NCBI GenBank assembly: GCA_022495005.1
Contig: JAGYXB010001608.1
Span: forward strand, 682,001-746,000
Reading direction: 5' to 3'
DNA: 64,000 nucleotides
Origin: Rhyacophila brunnea
Taxonomy: Eukaryota > Arthropoda > Insecta > Trichoptera > Rhyacophilidae
The position numbers and the translations under genes were made by a program. The notes under the pieces were generated by a model. That model worked only from the letters and a program-made list of their open reading frames with translations. It ran no database searches and was not told where the DNA came from. Below, one piece after another: positions 1 through 11,483 of this stretch. Positions within the stretch are counted from its first letter, which is position 1; each line of letters begins with the position of its first letter.

Positions 1-2009
1 ATTTTTGTGTTCCCTGGTGTGAAAAGTGATTATAAAATTCAAACCCCCAAATAAGTAAATTATCATGTTATTGCCTTGATGTTTTCATTTACTTATATGT
101 TTTATCTCACTAATTTTATTTTAGGTAGATTTATATTATTGATTATTATTATTTATATGTGTGATATAATGGTTTGAACGATTTGAATAAATCTGAACTT
201 TAATTTAAATAATTTCAAATTTTATATATAAATAAGTAAGCACCTACGTGGTAATATTCAGTGGCAAATATCTCATAAATGAACAAAAAACAATGATATT
301 ACAAAGTTATGTGTCTTGACTAAAATTTCGTTGTTCACTTAAGTCATCTTATCTCTCCGTTGCAGATATTATTTGGCGGAACTCACAATTCACGCCAATT
401 TGTTTGTGCCGCACCGTGAGATTCATTTTGATAGGCAGTTGACACTGTAATAAATGCATATTTGCGGTTTGGGAAACATAGATATTATTTCGAATATAAA
501 CCCTTTTCGGTTGTATTTATTATACAATAAACTGAACTGACATATGGAATGTCACGATGTCGTATTCTCAGTGATGGTCTATGTTAGAGGCGCAGGAGGT
601 GCCCGGATGAAAAATATAGCAGACAAGCTGCAAGATTTACCTACTAAAGACTGTTGGACAGCCAAACCACCCGGATCACGATCCTCAGTCATGACATCCT
701 GGTTAATCCTGGTAATATTCTATTCACCTAAATAATTAATATTTTTTTCATTCCTTGGGAGGGGACGGTCCGGACCTTGTGTGTGAGCCTGAAAGCTATT
801 ATTATAAATCTATAATCCTCAATACTCAGGCAATTGTGATTATTTCATATTGAACAAATAATTATACGTTAATTAATAGGAACAAAATATGTAATCGAAA
901 ATCTTCATTTACTGCGAACACGTTAAATACCGCATTGCATTCGAAGTTAAGCAATAACTAGCACGACTATCGGAATTCGCAATTTAGTGCTGCGGCCTGA
1001 CTGTAGTTGAGCTTTTCATACACATTATAGCTGAATTTTTGGCACAAGATTTTTCAAAAAAAAATCCTACAACTTACTTTTCATGAATTGGAGAACTCCA
1101 AGAAAAATATGTTTGGGCAAAAAAGTAATTTTCACGGTTGAGGAATCTACGAATATGGTGTCATAAAAGCACAACCATATTGTTTGAGTCAATGGTTTCG
1201 CTCTAACTAAGTCTAAGTTCGGTAACGTCAAAGGCTAAAAATATTAATTTGGGCAATTTCCAGTTACCACGATCGTCTAGCTAGAGTCTAGAGTAGTTGT
1301 ATTAAAATGAAATAAAACGGAATAAAATTTTCAAGAAAAGCCTTTAAAAGAAGCTGTAAATAATCTAAACCCCATAATTCTCTAATATAACTCAGTAAAA
1401 CTTAAAGTTTCAAGCGAGCGATGTATAATGTAGTTAATAACAAAAGCTTCTAAGTTCGCCAGCCGCGGTTGGCATGAAACTTGAAAGCTCACTGCATCGA
1501 GCTTTAGTGAAATTAAGCTTCCGTGATTTAATTAAAGTTATAGTTTATGAGGCTACTTTGCGTTTTCATGAAGCGCACTTTGGCGAACTTTCCAGACGGC
1601 TTTGTTAATGAAGTCGTAAGCGTGAAAAGGCTATATTTCATAGAGAATATTATTATATTAATTTTAGACGGTTAGATTTTGAAATTAATTAAAAAATGAA
1701 ATTAATAAAAATGAAATCTTTCATTCATATGGGTCTGTTTTTGCTAAAGGATATTTTCAGTGAAATTTAAATATTACTTACGTAACTGTAGGTACTTTAC
1801 CGTTTCCCGCGGTAGATTATTGAATTGGAATACATACGGGTACATGGTAGAATATGAGAAGCCGTGTCCAGCATACAAGCCGAGCACGAAGTTTTTGCTA
1901 AAACCGTATGGTCCTATTTTAATTTTAATGGAAAGTATACGATTGACATAGATTATTTTGTATATTTATTAAACCTAACCTAACATAAATTAACGTAACC
2001 TAATCTAAC
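1..2009. other. AT-rich sequence, no recognised gene
   Basis: I see no gene or repeat boundary here. Open frames are short and isolated, and none resembles a known protein. Near 1970-2000 there is a degenerate cluster of CCTAA-type units, a weak trace of the insect telomere repeat. Confidence 0.5.
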
Positions 2010-2472
2010 AAATAATTACAAGATAAAATTTTTTTTTATTTACAACGTTTTTAAATTTTCTGTTGAATCATATAAACTTGACTTGACTAGCTTAAACGAT
2101 TAAAAAAATTTGTACTTGATAGAAATAATACTGAAATGTCATATTGATTTCCATAGTAACGCACGTATATATTAATATTAATAGTTTAGTTGTTAGGACC
2201 CACTTAGCAACCAATAATAGTTTTACTTTTTACGGATTTCTTCCAAAATAACTTTTCATACAAAACAGAATTAACTGAAAATGAAATCAAATCTACTTAA
2301 AAATGGCTAAAAGTATTTAAAAAATGCATTGGCATCGTGTTCTGATGTATTCTAAAAGTTTCAAATTTCCAGCTAGTCGGGAAGTAAGTTAAAAATCGAT
2401 TGCAAGATTTGTACCGGACAAACAACCACCGGACAAATAAGAATATGAGCTAAGAAAAACGTTGTAATAATC
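2010..2472 (+). repeat. Dispersed 460-bp repeat, copy 1
   Basis: This segment matches 53076-53520 in the same orientation over nearly its whole length, with small indels. Shared landmarks include a block around 2150 (ccatagtaacgcacgtat) and one around 2415 (accggacaaacaaccaccgg). An inner end reads acaacgttttt and the right end reads aaaaacgttgt, so the unit has short inverted ends. No coding capacity is seen. It is probably a non-autonomous DNA transposon. The homology starts about 35 bases before the left inverted end, so the true left boundary is uncertain. Confidence 0.75.
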
Positions 2473-3285
2473 CAGTATATCGGCGTATATTTCAAAATTT
2501 GTTAGCCGCTGGTTTCATGTAAACAGACAAGAACCTAAATATGTACTGTTATAATCACCAGTCTTTGTTGAATAATATGGCATAATTTTCAAGACAAGAA
2601 TTTCATAATTAAGACGTTCCAAACATATTAGAATATAATATATACCGACTGTGTCACTGTTAATAAATATTTTTTTAAGCACATAATTAATTTTTACGTG
2701 ATTGTTTCAATTTCGGTCAATGAAACACAGAACCTTGCAGTCATAAAAAGCTGCCTCACTACCTGCATATATTTTTATTAGATGAACAATTTTACGATTT
2801 CAGAAAAAAATGGTTTTTGTTTAAATTTAAAATCTATAGCATGCATGAGAATTCTGTGGATTTTATGGCCTATTTTTGATATCATGATCGTTTATCATTA
2901 TCATACTAATTGTTTCCTATAAAGCCTCTCGTTTATGAGGAGAATAAACTTAAAATTTAACTAAATTAGTTTTCCTTTAAGATAACATGTTAAATAGACA
3001 AGTAAATTTGTTTATTCACACGAATTTTTACGATCATTTTGTCGTACCTGTTTTATGATTTCTAATTTGCCTTATGATAAACAATAGCCTTGAAGTTTTA
3101 ATTGCAGGTACCGTAAGTTAATTAGGTAACAATCGGCATTAAATATAGTAAATTCTGAATTCAAAAACCTTACATTAAAAATACGAATATTTATTTTATG
3201 ACATATGTACTCATTGAATAATTCGCAAGATTTCAGAATATAATATTTTTTTATTGATCCCACTTATGCCTCGGAAAAAAACTTC
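2473..3285. other. No recognised feature
   Basis: AT-rich sequence with short chance frames. I see no repeat partner inside the window. Confidence 0.4.
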
Positions 3286-3350
3286 GTTGTCAGACAGGAA
3301 TCGAACCTGCATTGAAAGGATTCCGGCCAAGGACCGACCAATCTAAGCTT
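3286..3350 (-). repeat. tRNA-derived head, decayed SINE
   Basis: On the minus strand there is an exact pol III B box (GGTTCGATTCC) with a pairing T-arm, GCAGG / CCTGT. An AGCTTAGATTGGTCGG stretch lies upstream where an A box would be. The spacing is tRNA-like. The acceptor stem does not pair well, so this is more likely a SINE head or tRNA pseudogene than a functional tRNA. Confidence 0.45.
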
Positions 3351-3869
3351 ATTCAAGCTTCGCTAATATTGACGACTAGCTTTCGTGGTTTGAATCAATG
3401 TAGGTACTAATAATAAGAAGGTACTCATCTTGATTGTTAGCCAGCGTCAGCGTCGTTTGCACTTGCTAGTAATTGAATAAACTGCTTTTTCATTCACAAA
3501 TAATGTTCAAACTTAGGAATGTAACATTCTTTATTGCGCATACGAAGAAAAATCTTGAAAACAATACATACCTTCATACGCATTTAGTTACACTGACGCT
3601 ACAAACTATTATACTTGGCCAACGTCACAACCGTCTTCCAGGAATCGCTATCCCGAACTCTCTCTCTCTCCAGTAGAACATACTCAGCTTCTCTGCATTC
3701 CTCTTGGCGTTGTCCATTCATCTCCTCCGAAGGTTGCTAAGGGACCGAGTGCTGTTTCATCATAGACCTTAATATAGAGAGTCCATCACATCTAACAACG
3801 TGGCACATGTGAGTCTTCGGATCCTCAAGATATTAAATATATAATATATACCTAATTATAATATGTATA
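3351..3869. other. No recognised feature
   Basis: Includes a short (TC)n stretch at about 3659-3670. No gene or repeat copy is seen. Confidence 0.35.
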
Positions 3870-4060
3870 TCAATTCAGTTAAATAGACCCTGGTTTGAGA
3901 ATTTATAAAGCAATTTCCACTTAAAGTCACCTCACGCAAGTTGAATATATCCATAATACCCGAAGCGATTTGGTTGAATACAGAAATTATCATCAACATT
4001 ATCAACATTGGTGACTGACACTCCCGATTTCTTAGATAGTTATAAGGGACACAAGATAAA
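3870..4060 (-). mobile_element. Decayed non-LTR retrotransposon 3' region
   Basis: The minus strand reads FNQIASGIMDIFNLRE followed by a short tail. This matches, with decay, the FNKIASDVDIFHLRED segment at 22793-22999 and the corresponding part of the 24.3 and 29.9 kb copies. In those copies the segment lies downstream of where reverse transcriptase would be, shortly before the element's 3' end. Here the 3' UTR is lost and the frame runs into unrelated sequence. It is the oldest-looking of four copies. Confidence 0.5.
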
Positions 4061-4076
4061 GTGGTGAGTTTAGATA

Positions 4077-4162
4077 CTTCAAGGCCGTAGGTACTTAATG
4101 ATTCTGAGGCCTCCCAAGATAAAAGATAATATAAAAACCATAAATTCCAACTTTCAACGTAC
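4077..4162. repeat. Short dispersed repeat, copy 1 of 3
   Basis: A segment of about 85 bases ending in aaaaaccataaattccaac, preceded by a gcc-rich block with a tgatt core. It corresponds to 17445-17515 and 54113-54205. In all three copies a purine-rich ataaaa run precedes the shared ending. Probably one end of a transposon; the other end was not found. Confidence 0.45.
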
Positions 4163-4200
4163 CCAGTGCAAATATCAATGTATTTATTTTTAAGGATCAA

Positions 4201-4930
4201 TAAAAATATTTATTACATAATATTGAAGGTGGTTGGTCATGATAATATTATTAGTAGTTTTTTTGTGTAAAAACACGGTCTGTTTGAAGTTTGAATGGTA
4301 ATGTTATATTATAACCCTCTGATCTTCGTTGCAGGGATTAGGTATGTTATGTTTTGGGTTAATACCTATTTAATATTTAATTTATAAGAAATTTGCTTAC
4401 TTTTAGGATTTTGTTTGAATTAATAATTTTATGACTGGTTTGAACTGTTTCTAGGCTCCATTTTAAATCTTTTGACGACGTCACCTCCGTCGAAGAAAAT
4501 CGCCGCGGTAATTCCATCAAGAATCCATCATTCTAGTAAATTACACCGACATAAACAGTATCGTGTCTAGTTTGACATGTAAATATTCCACGGAGTCGAG
4601 CACTACTTTCTTTAGACGAATTTACAGTATGTTTTCTAAATTTCGCTTCATTGGAAGTCTACGAAAAGTTCAAAAGCTACTAAAGTATGGATGCTCTGCC
4701 TACAAATGGCATTTCACGACATTGCATGAAATTTGTGAATTTAATTGACCCAGATCGGACAGGTAGGTAAACGGTAGATGCGACCTTATTTTCTCTCGTT
4801 CATGCTTAGCGTTTTGACAATTTAATCATTATTAACATAATTTTAATTGTGTCCATTTAAATAAATTTCAAACTCATTATTATGTATATTATCATGGTTG
4901 AACAATGTATGGGAACAGTGTTGTCATTAT
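4201..4930. other. No recognised feature
   Basis: Contains isolated short frames. A small patch at 4470-4520 (gacgacgtcacctccgtcgaagaaaatcg, in part) recurs in decayed form at 17780-17815. No gene is recognised. Confidence 0.35.
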
Positions 4931-5030
4931 TAATTTAATTTAATAAAACGAACATTTTTATCGTTCTTATCTTCTTATTCCACTTTTATTAATTATATCT
5001 GGACCGAGCGTTGTTATAACGCAGGGAAGA
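4931..5030 (+). repeat. Partial copy of the 62.7 kb foldback family
   Basis: Shares the order aatttaataaaacg, then cttattccactttta, then a ggaccg block with one arm of the foldback at 62701-62911. Similarity fades after the ggaccg. Read as a decayed half-copy. Confidence 0.4.
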
Positions 5031-6011
5031 CTGAATATGAGGGAATACACAAATAATGAAACTGGGTTGCCTTCTGAGTGAGTCAAAATGGACAGCAATA
5101 TTATGGATTAAAAAAGAAGAATAGAGAAAATAAAGTTTCTCTCGAAAAATAAATGAAAACCCTTTGGTGTATTTTAGAGTGCCCAATTGGAAAGGATTAA
5201 CTAAAACATTTTAAAAATATAAATTATTATTAAGCTATTACAGCTATAATATTCTGTCAATGTAGATTCACTACCTTTCATAAGATAACCGTATCGTATC
5301 AGTTAACGCAAACACTATGTTATGAATCACATAATTAGTGCATTTTATTTATCCGGTTATAGAAAATATATTCTTCGAATAGTTTTAATATTATTTTAAA
5401 CATCATTGACAAGTATAATATTACAAATGCATAGATATAGAAAAATAATGATGAAGATTGCAATATTACTATTAATCGTTTATAAAATATATTAATAAAT
5501 TAATTATCATTCAGTATACATGATACAAACCATAAACAATCCTGTTAACTTTCTCGATTGCAATATTGTAGAAAAAATAATGCATTCGTTTTCTCTCGCA
5601 AAGTGTACAAACAATTTAATAACTTCTAAACAGCTTATTGACGTATTTCCACTTACCTGTCAGACGAAATCAATTAGTCTCTTATTAATAAGAATATTTT
5701 GCAATGCAATTCTCTTATATAAATCATAGTTTATCGATTTGCTGGAAAGAAATGAGCGCGATTGAAAAAATGCAGGTAAAATGCAATCATGTGCATGTCT
5801 TAGAATGTTCATCACATAGTTTAAGATTGATCATTTATATGTTGGAATTATGTATTATATTATTATAATTTATTTTGCTATTAATGTTTCGCGAAAAGAA
5901 AATGTGGCACAGGAAAATGCAGAGACTCTGCTGGATCGGTGATGTGCATATAATGTCGGGGGTGCTATAGGTATACGCATCCCTTGATAGCAAGACCTAG
6001 ACGGCTAAAAC
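5031..6011. other. No recognised feature
   Basis: AT-rich. At about 5915-5950 a frame reading RLCWIGDVH is faintly like the WxGHV motif of RTE-like C-termini, but it is too short to call. Confidence 0.35.
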
Positions 6012-6287
6012 CATATAGGTATTAAATTAAAAGAGGGGCAAGCAATCGGCTTTCTCATACAGCTGAATGAAGCAGGCCAACAATAGCCGGTAACTTACGA
6101 AAAATAGCGACGCGATAAAAAAAATTCAGGGCATCACAGAAGATTTACTTTGGTCATTATAACGTACCCATATAATATAATGTTAACGTTTAAATTTTGC
6201 CACAAATTGATTACCAGCCCGCCCCACCATACTTTTTCGCCATACTAGCCGGCTTCACCATACTTTCATATAACCTGCCGTCCCTAG
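6012..6287 (+). mobile_element. hAT-type miniature element, family M, copy 1
   Basis: A 276-bp unit found three times in this window (also 10970-11206 and 43726-43996). It begins CATATAGGTATTAAAT and ends GCCGTCCCTAG. It is flanked by gctaaaac (6004-6011) and gccaaaac (6288-6295), an 8-bp target duplication with one mismatch. The 8-bp duplication is the hAT hallmark. The terminal inverted repeats are very weak and no protein is encoded. Near the right end there is an internal duplication of about 33 bases (ccatactt... twice) that copy 2 lacks. Confidence 0.8.
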
Positions 6288-6295
6288 GCCAAAAC

Positions 6296-7012
6296 TGAGA
6301 TGACTAGAAAACGTCGACGCTGGTCAAGAAGGCTAATACCCCATCAAGATTTGTAGTACCTGAAATTTGTGGCATCAAACGTGAAGGTCTCTTCACTTGA
6401 CAGTTTTATGTTAGCGTTTGATTTGTATTTTATTTCATTTTTTGTCTGTGTTTGTGTTGTAATACTTAACTAATAACTTGGCGTAGGTATCATAAAAAAC
6501 AAACACGTTATATAAATTCTAGGTATCACCTAGGCACAGTATAAATTTTGGCTAATTCTGGGATTAGAAAAATACTAACATGCAGTAATCCTCGATTTTT
6601 TTCTCGCAAGGTTATTCATTCTATCTAGTTAACACAGAAGCGTGTTACCATGTTAACTAGTTTAATAGCCCTGCTTTTGGACTAACTGTTGGATAAAAAA
6701 ACTCCATATTATATTAATTCTGTTCTTCCTGGTCTCTAGCTGACCACTGCCATGTACATCTGACGAACATGATGAGTCAGCGTTTGTTCGACCTGTGGTC
6801 ATTTAGTACCAGCTGGGTACCACTGGGTGACAGCATTTGACTATAATATTTATATACATTTGTAATTGGAAACACATTCCACATACTTGCTTTCCCCTCC
6901 ACCACCTGCCACGTTTCCACGCCCGTTATGCAGGCGCATACCGTGGCGTAACGAACGTTAGGCGCTCTTCAAATTTGTGCCTAAAGTGTCTCAGTAGCAA
7001 CTTCCCAAGACC
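6296..7012. other. No recognised gene
   Basis: At 6951-6965 the sequence ccgtggcgtaacg resembles a hAT-type end, but no partner or target duplication was found. Confidence 0.35.
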
Positions 7013-7327
7013 TTAGTTGGCGTGCACTAGAGTGTGCGTGATCCCTATTTCGATATAATGTATTACGGTCAATTCTCGCTTGCCGCAAAATGCCGCAAAC
7101 TTTTTAAAAGTTGAGAAATTTTCCCTCGTAGATACCAAAACGCAATGGCCGACCGCCCAACTGAGGGTCGGACGGATGTGATCGGCATCCTGCAAATCGC
7201 CACATAAGCAAGTCGGAGATTCTATTAGGCCAAGCTGATAGAACTTGGAGGCAAAACCACCGTGTCCGGTTAAGAACTGAGAAGTCCACAATGGTCTGGA
7301 GTCAATCTGGTTATCGCCATGCGACAC
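7013..7327 (-). pseudogene. R1-like non-LTR retrotransposon C-terminal fragment
   Basis: The minus-strand frame of about 104 residues contains TSQFLTGHGGFASKFYQLG, then a CxCG motif (CLCGD) and a downstream His (DADHI). A TxFLTGHGxF block followed by a cysteine/histidine cluster is typical of the region after reverse transcriptase and RNase H in R1-group elements of insects. In intact elements the cluster continues to a further conserved Cys, which is missing here (PTLSWAVG instead of a EC-containing block). No reverse transcriptase core is readable upstream. The open frame is an isolated relic; expression is unlikely. Confidence 0.65.
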
Positions 7328-7972
7328 TTTATATTAGGAAAAAAACAAATGCGTTCACATTCCACATACTGTGTAAATCGCAACCTAGACGTTGTATCTT
7401 GATACGGTAAAAATTACACAAAATATACATATATCTTACCTACCGCAAGTTGCCACAGAATTCACGTTTTTGTAGTGCATGTAGGCTGGTCCTAATGGTG
7501 AAGAATTTGTTTTCGAACGAATCATTTTTTTTGTGTTATTATCTATGAATGCATGAGTGTTGTGATCATATAAGTTTCTTTAGTCGTGCAAAAATTCATT
7601 CCGGCAGTATATAAAATGATGTGCACATATTTATAGAATGAAACGCTTTCACAAAATATCCAACAATCGTCGGAATCCGCCAGTGCCGCATCAGTACCGG
7701 GCGATCGTGATCGACTACGAATTCCGGAACGGTCAAACGCGAATGGCGTGCAGATCGCTGCCTATTAAAATATTACTTATGTATTATATGAATTAGTATT
7801 CATTATAATGTATTTAATGATAATTAATATTTGAGAGGGAACCAAACATCTTCAAAAAATGCTTTTAATTTATTTTAAATTCAAGTTTATTTATTTAAAA
7901 TTAAGAAAACCTATGCGAAAACGAATGCCATGTTTAATATGTATCTATAAAAAACATGACTAATAGGCCATA
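7328..7972. other. No recognised feature
   Basis: A slightly more GC-rich patch at 7670-7755 has no recognisable protein or repeat partner. Confidence 0.35.
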
Positions 7973-8209
7973 GGCCATCCATGGACTAAAACCGTGTGCG
8001 GTTTCGAACCGTGTGATATACTAAGCTTATCTTTTCTGGTCATGGAAATATATTTCCACATAAGTATATTATAAGCGTCTGATTGTATTCGTTTATAGCA
8101 TACACTTACACTTAGAAATTTAGTGAAAATATATTTTCATGAAACACAATCAAAAGTTTAGTATTGCACACGAATCTAAACCGCATACGGTTTCAGTCCA
8201 TGGATGGTC
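7973..8209. mobile_element. Foldback miniature element with ~90-bp inverted arms
   Basis: The left end reads GGCCATCCATGGACTaAAACCG and the right end is its near-perfect inverse, CGGTTTCAGTCCATGGATGG. Pairing continues inward with decay through the actaagctt and aaatatatttcca blocks, for about 90 bases per arm. A short actaa occurs outside both ends and may be the remains of a target duplication. No coding capacity. Superfamily unassigned. Confidence 0.7.
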
Positions 8210-8322
8210 ACTAACTTAAGAGAGTATTATAAATACAATGTGACATACTTGGGTAGGAGTACTGAAGCAGTTGAAAAAACTATATCTTAAATATTTTTAT
8301 AAAACAGTGTTCACCTAATAAT

Positions 8323-8350
8323 GGTTAGGTTAGGTTAGGTTAGGTTAGGT
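8323..8350 (+). repeat. Interstitial TTAGG telomere-type tract
   Basis: About 5.5 units of the pentamer GGTTA, immediately followed by an inverted CCTAACCTAA. TTAGG is the ancestral insect telomere repeat. Here it is flanked on both sides by ordinary sequence, so it is interstitial. Confidence 0.85.
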
Positions 8351-8454
8351 CCTAACCTAATCTTCACAAAAATTAAATAAAGAAAAGAATAAATAACTCC
8401 ACAGCCTAGCTAGTCACTGCGTCAACACGAATATCATTGTCGCTTGCCATCCGT

Positions 8455-9079
8455 TAGGGATTGCAATACCGAATGAAAATGTCAATACCGGTTTTTCGGT
8501 ATTTCTTATTGAATACCGGTATTAATACGGGTATTTCTTAAACATTAAAAAAACACAAGTAGATGCTTATTAAGTATTTTTTTTATAGCAAATACCTACA
8601 TTTATTATGTTGACATTTAAAAATATGTATTGATCATAATTGTAGAATTTGTGAATTTTATAAATATTTTGAATATATTGATAATTTTAACTAAAGCTCT
8701 CAAAAGTTCACCAAATACAAATAAGTCCGGCTGCAGGAAAAACTTCTTAAATTCAACGCTTGTACAGTCATCAATAATCATTATAGAATAATTGAACATT
8801 TTTGTCACGGATGTTTTCTATTTCGAAATAATATTATGATAATTCATCGCGACAATTACTTATTTGATGAAATTTGTTTTATTATTTTTTCACCTCTGTT
8901 AGATTCACTGAATATATTTGCATTTTAGCAGCATATAACTTATAATTAATTTTCAAAAACGTAAACGAGTGTGCTTTCTTAATACCGAAAATTCCGGTAT
9001 TTTGGATTTTTAAAACCGGTATTTCGGTATTTATAACTACTAAAATACCGGGTTTGAAATACCAGTATTGCAATCCCTA
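8455..9079. mobile_element. hAT-like element, AATACCGGTATT-rich ends
   Basis: The left end TAGGGATTGCAATACC is matched by the right end GGTATTGCAATCCCTA in inverted orientation. Inside both ends lie multiple AATACCGGTATTT-type words arranged as subterminal repeats, as transposase-binding sites often are in hAT elements. No transposase is encoded. An 8-bp target duplication is not evident; instead about 30 bases of flanking sequence appear twice in decayed form (see findings). Confidence 0.6.
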
Positions 9080-9765
9080 GTGAACACTAATATCGCTTGC
9101 CCTCCATGGATTGATTAATGTAATATTAAAGTATTATTCATTATGCATCTATAGTATTTACGATTATTATAATATATAGTTACTAAAAGATCATTTTCTT
9201 GCATGATTCCCTAATACCTACCTTAAATTATTACAATATCCGTTTATGATTATTTAATTTATATTGTATGACATTGCCCGCCACTGAAGAGTTGCTATAC
9301 CTATGTACTGTCATAAACACTCATAACTTTGCTATTCAGCCAATAGTCGGCTTTTGAAGTTAACGGTCGTCCGTGAGATATGATAGGTTATGGCATGCCC
9401 ATTGTTGACTGGGAAATGAAATTTAAATATCAATCATATCACCGCAAGAAGTATTTCTATGAATAATCGATATTCACATGATGTATGAATTAAGTGTTTA
9501 TTAAATCTTTTGACGTTTAACAACAAATTATTATTTACATGATTTATTAATGTTCAACAACGGATGATAGCGGATATTTTGATCGTAGAAATTGCACGTA
9601 CGATCAATCCAGATAAATAGACCGTATGGAAATAAGCAGAGCGGAATGTTTTTGATAGTCGGTTTTACTAATATTTTTTTTTGTATAAAAATATATTAAC
9701 AAACCGCTCTCGTGGCTCCGGGCGAATACAGGGGGAAATCGAGGGAGAGAGGGTGTGTAATGTCG
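9080..9765. other. No recognised feature
   Basis: AT-rich. The word cgccactga near 9291 resembles a hAT end but has no partner. Confidence 0.35.
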
Positions 9766-9999
9766 TCGCTATAGGATTGGTTTGTCGAATATACGTTTTT
9801 GTCGAAATCGACCTTTTAATGCAGAATGATGTTTTTGTATCTAAATGGACCAGAACCATCATTCTCTTTAAATTACTTTGTTGATATAAAAACAACAATT
9901 TAAACACCTCCGTGTATTTAAAATATAGGATAATGAAATTTGTTTTTCGTCTCCTGAACATTTGACATTTGGTCTATTCGACAAACCAATCCTACAGCG
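9766..9999. repeat. Inverted repeat pair (20 bp perfect)
   Basis: TAGGATTGGTTTGTCGAATA at 9772-9791 recurs inverted at 9974-9993, with weaker pairing on the outer side (tcgct/agcga). The arms are about 180 bases apart. It could be a miniature element or a remnant of one. No target duplication was resolved. Confidence 0.5.
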
Positions 10000-10003
10000 A
10001 GGA

Positions 10004-10868
10004 TGTCTGTGTTGAGCGAGAGATACTTCAGGATTAACACTGTTTTTGTGAACCTGGATTATTGACATACTATAAATTACAATATTGTGTTGTAACAACG
10101 CGTGTGCAGGGAAAGAGTTTCGGAGCATTTAAAACGCGTCTAAATATTATTAGGTACTCTCTTTGTATAACGCGTGTACAAGAGAAGATTATAGTCAAAA
10201 ACGCGTTTTGATCCCACGGCTGGAAGACACACACTGAAATACTAAAAAAAACACTTTTTTATAACGGGATTGAACTTTGTGCATCTGAGGTGCACATCGT
10301 AAACCAAATGCGTCATGAATCTGCTTTTCAACTAAGACCGCGTCGGGAGCGTCCAGATGATTGTGTAATAAAATAGCGTAAATAATAGTATAAATAAGTA
10401 TCCGAGGTATTCAAAATTATGACGTATACATTACTGATTCTTATGACGTATTCATTACTGATTCTTTATTAGAAATATTAAGTAGAATGTAATACTCACT
10501 AGTATCAAATACAATCTTGGGTATTTGCTTACGTTATACCTTATAACAAGTACGAGACATTGCAATTAATATTGGAGGCTATGATTGAGGGGTTCCAATG
10601 TAAAGAAATAAAGACGTATTATAGCTAAAATACGTCCAAGACTGGACTTTAATACGAGTTGCCGAGGAGTTGTTGCGAACAGCCCAACACAGAGATGAAT
10701 TCTAAACGGTGATCAAAAAATACACGTTATAGTTGTTTTATAAATACACCTGTCAATTAATGTTAAAAACCCATTAAATTAAATACCTAAGAAAACAACT
10801 TTGTTTACGATTATTTTATTTGATATTTTTCAGAAATAATATATCCTTAAAGTTTATTGGGTAGCCAA
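10004..10868. other. No recognised feature
   Basis: An imperfect tandem of about 24 bases around 10418-10460 (ttatgacgtatacattactgattc twice, in part) is the only structure seen. Confidence 0.35.
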
Positions 10869-11475
10869 TAGGGTTGCCAACTGTCCCGGTTTGGCTGGGA
10901 TCGTTCCGGAATTGAAACCCTAGATCAGGATCCCAGTTGGAGTTTACCCAGGACACACAATATCTCAGGCTAGGGGCGGCAGGTTATATGAAAGTATGGT
11001 GAGGCGGGCTGGTAATCAATTTGTGGCAAAATTTGAACGTTAACATTATGTCAAAGTATAATGACCAAAATAAATCCTCTGTGATGCCCAGATTTTTTTT
11101 TACCGCGTCGCTATTTCTTGTAAGTTGTCGGCTATTGTTGGCCTGCTTCATTCAGCTATATGAGAAAGCCGATTCCTTGCCCCTCTTTTAATTTAATACC
11201 TCTATGATCCCAGGTGTTTAGAAAAATCAACCGATAAGTGGAAATTCTTTAATTTCCTGGGAAAAAATCGACTCGTTAATTCGTACAATATTTTGGCCGG
11301 AAGACCTTAAAAAAACGCTCTCAACTTTCTTTACTTAAGATCTAAAAAAAGTTTTTGACTTTCATTATAGACACATTTAATTAAATATCTCGAGATTTTT
11401 TTTCCAGAAAAGCTAAAAAAGTTGTCGAGTCTAATTTTGACCGGAATTTATTTCGGGAAAAAATTGGCAATCCTA
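10869..11475. mobile_element. hAT-type element hosting a nested element
   Basis: The left end TAGGGTTGCCAACTG and right end TTGGCAATCCTA are inverted. Flanking octamers are gtagccaa (10861-10868) and gtaaccac (11476-11483), 6 of 8 matching, consistent with an old hAT target duplication. No transposase frame remains. Family M copy 2 sits inside at 10970-11206; without it the element is about 370 bp. Confidence 0.65.
10970..11206 (-). mobile_element. hAT-type miniature element, family M, copy 2
   Basis: Reverse-complement copy of the 6012-6287 family, 237 bp. On the plus strand it runs from CTAGGGGCGGC to AATACCTCTATG. It is flanked by atctcagg (10962-10969) and atcccagg (11207-11214), 7 of 8 identical. 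It lacks the ~33-bp internal duplication carried by copies 1 and 3. It inserted into the hAT element around it, so it is the younger of the two. Confidence 0.8.
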
Positions 11476-11483
11476 GTAACCAC

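Noticed and set aside
3856..4200. 114-codon minus-strand open frame as a gene
   Set aside because: It joins a decayed non-LTR 3' region to a short dispersed repeat. The recognisable words belong to those repeats.
5915..5950. RLCWIGDVH as a reverse transcriptase C-terminal motif
   Set aside because: Only about nine residues resemble the motif, with no supporting motif on either side.
7013..7327. The R1-like frame as a functional gene
   Set aside because: It holds only the post-polymerase region, lacks the final conserved Cys, and has no upstream reverse transcriptase.
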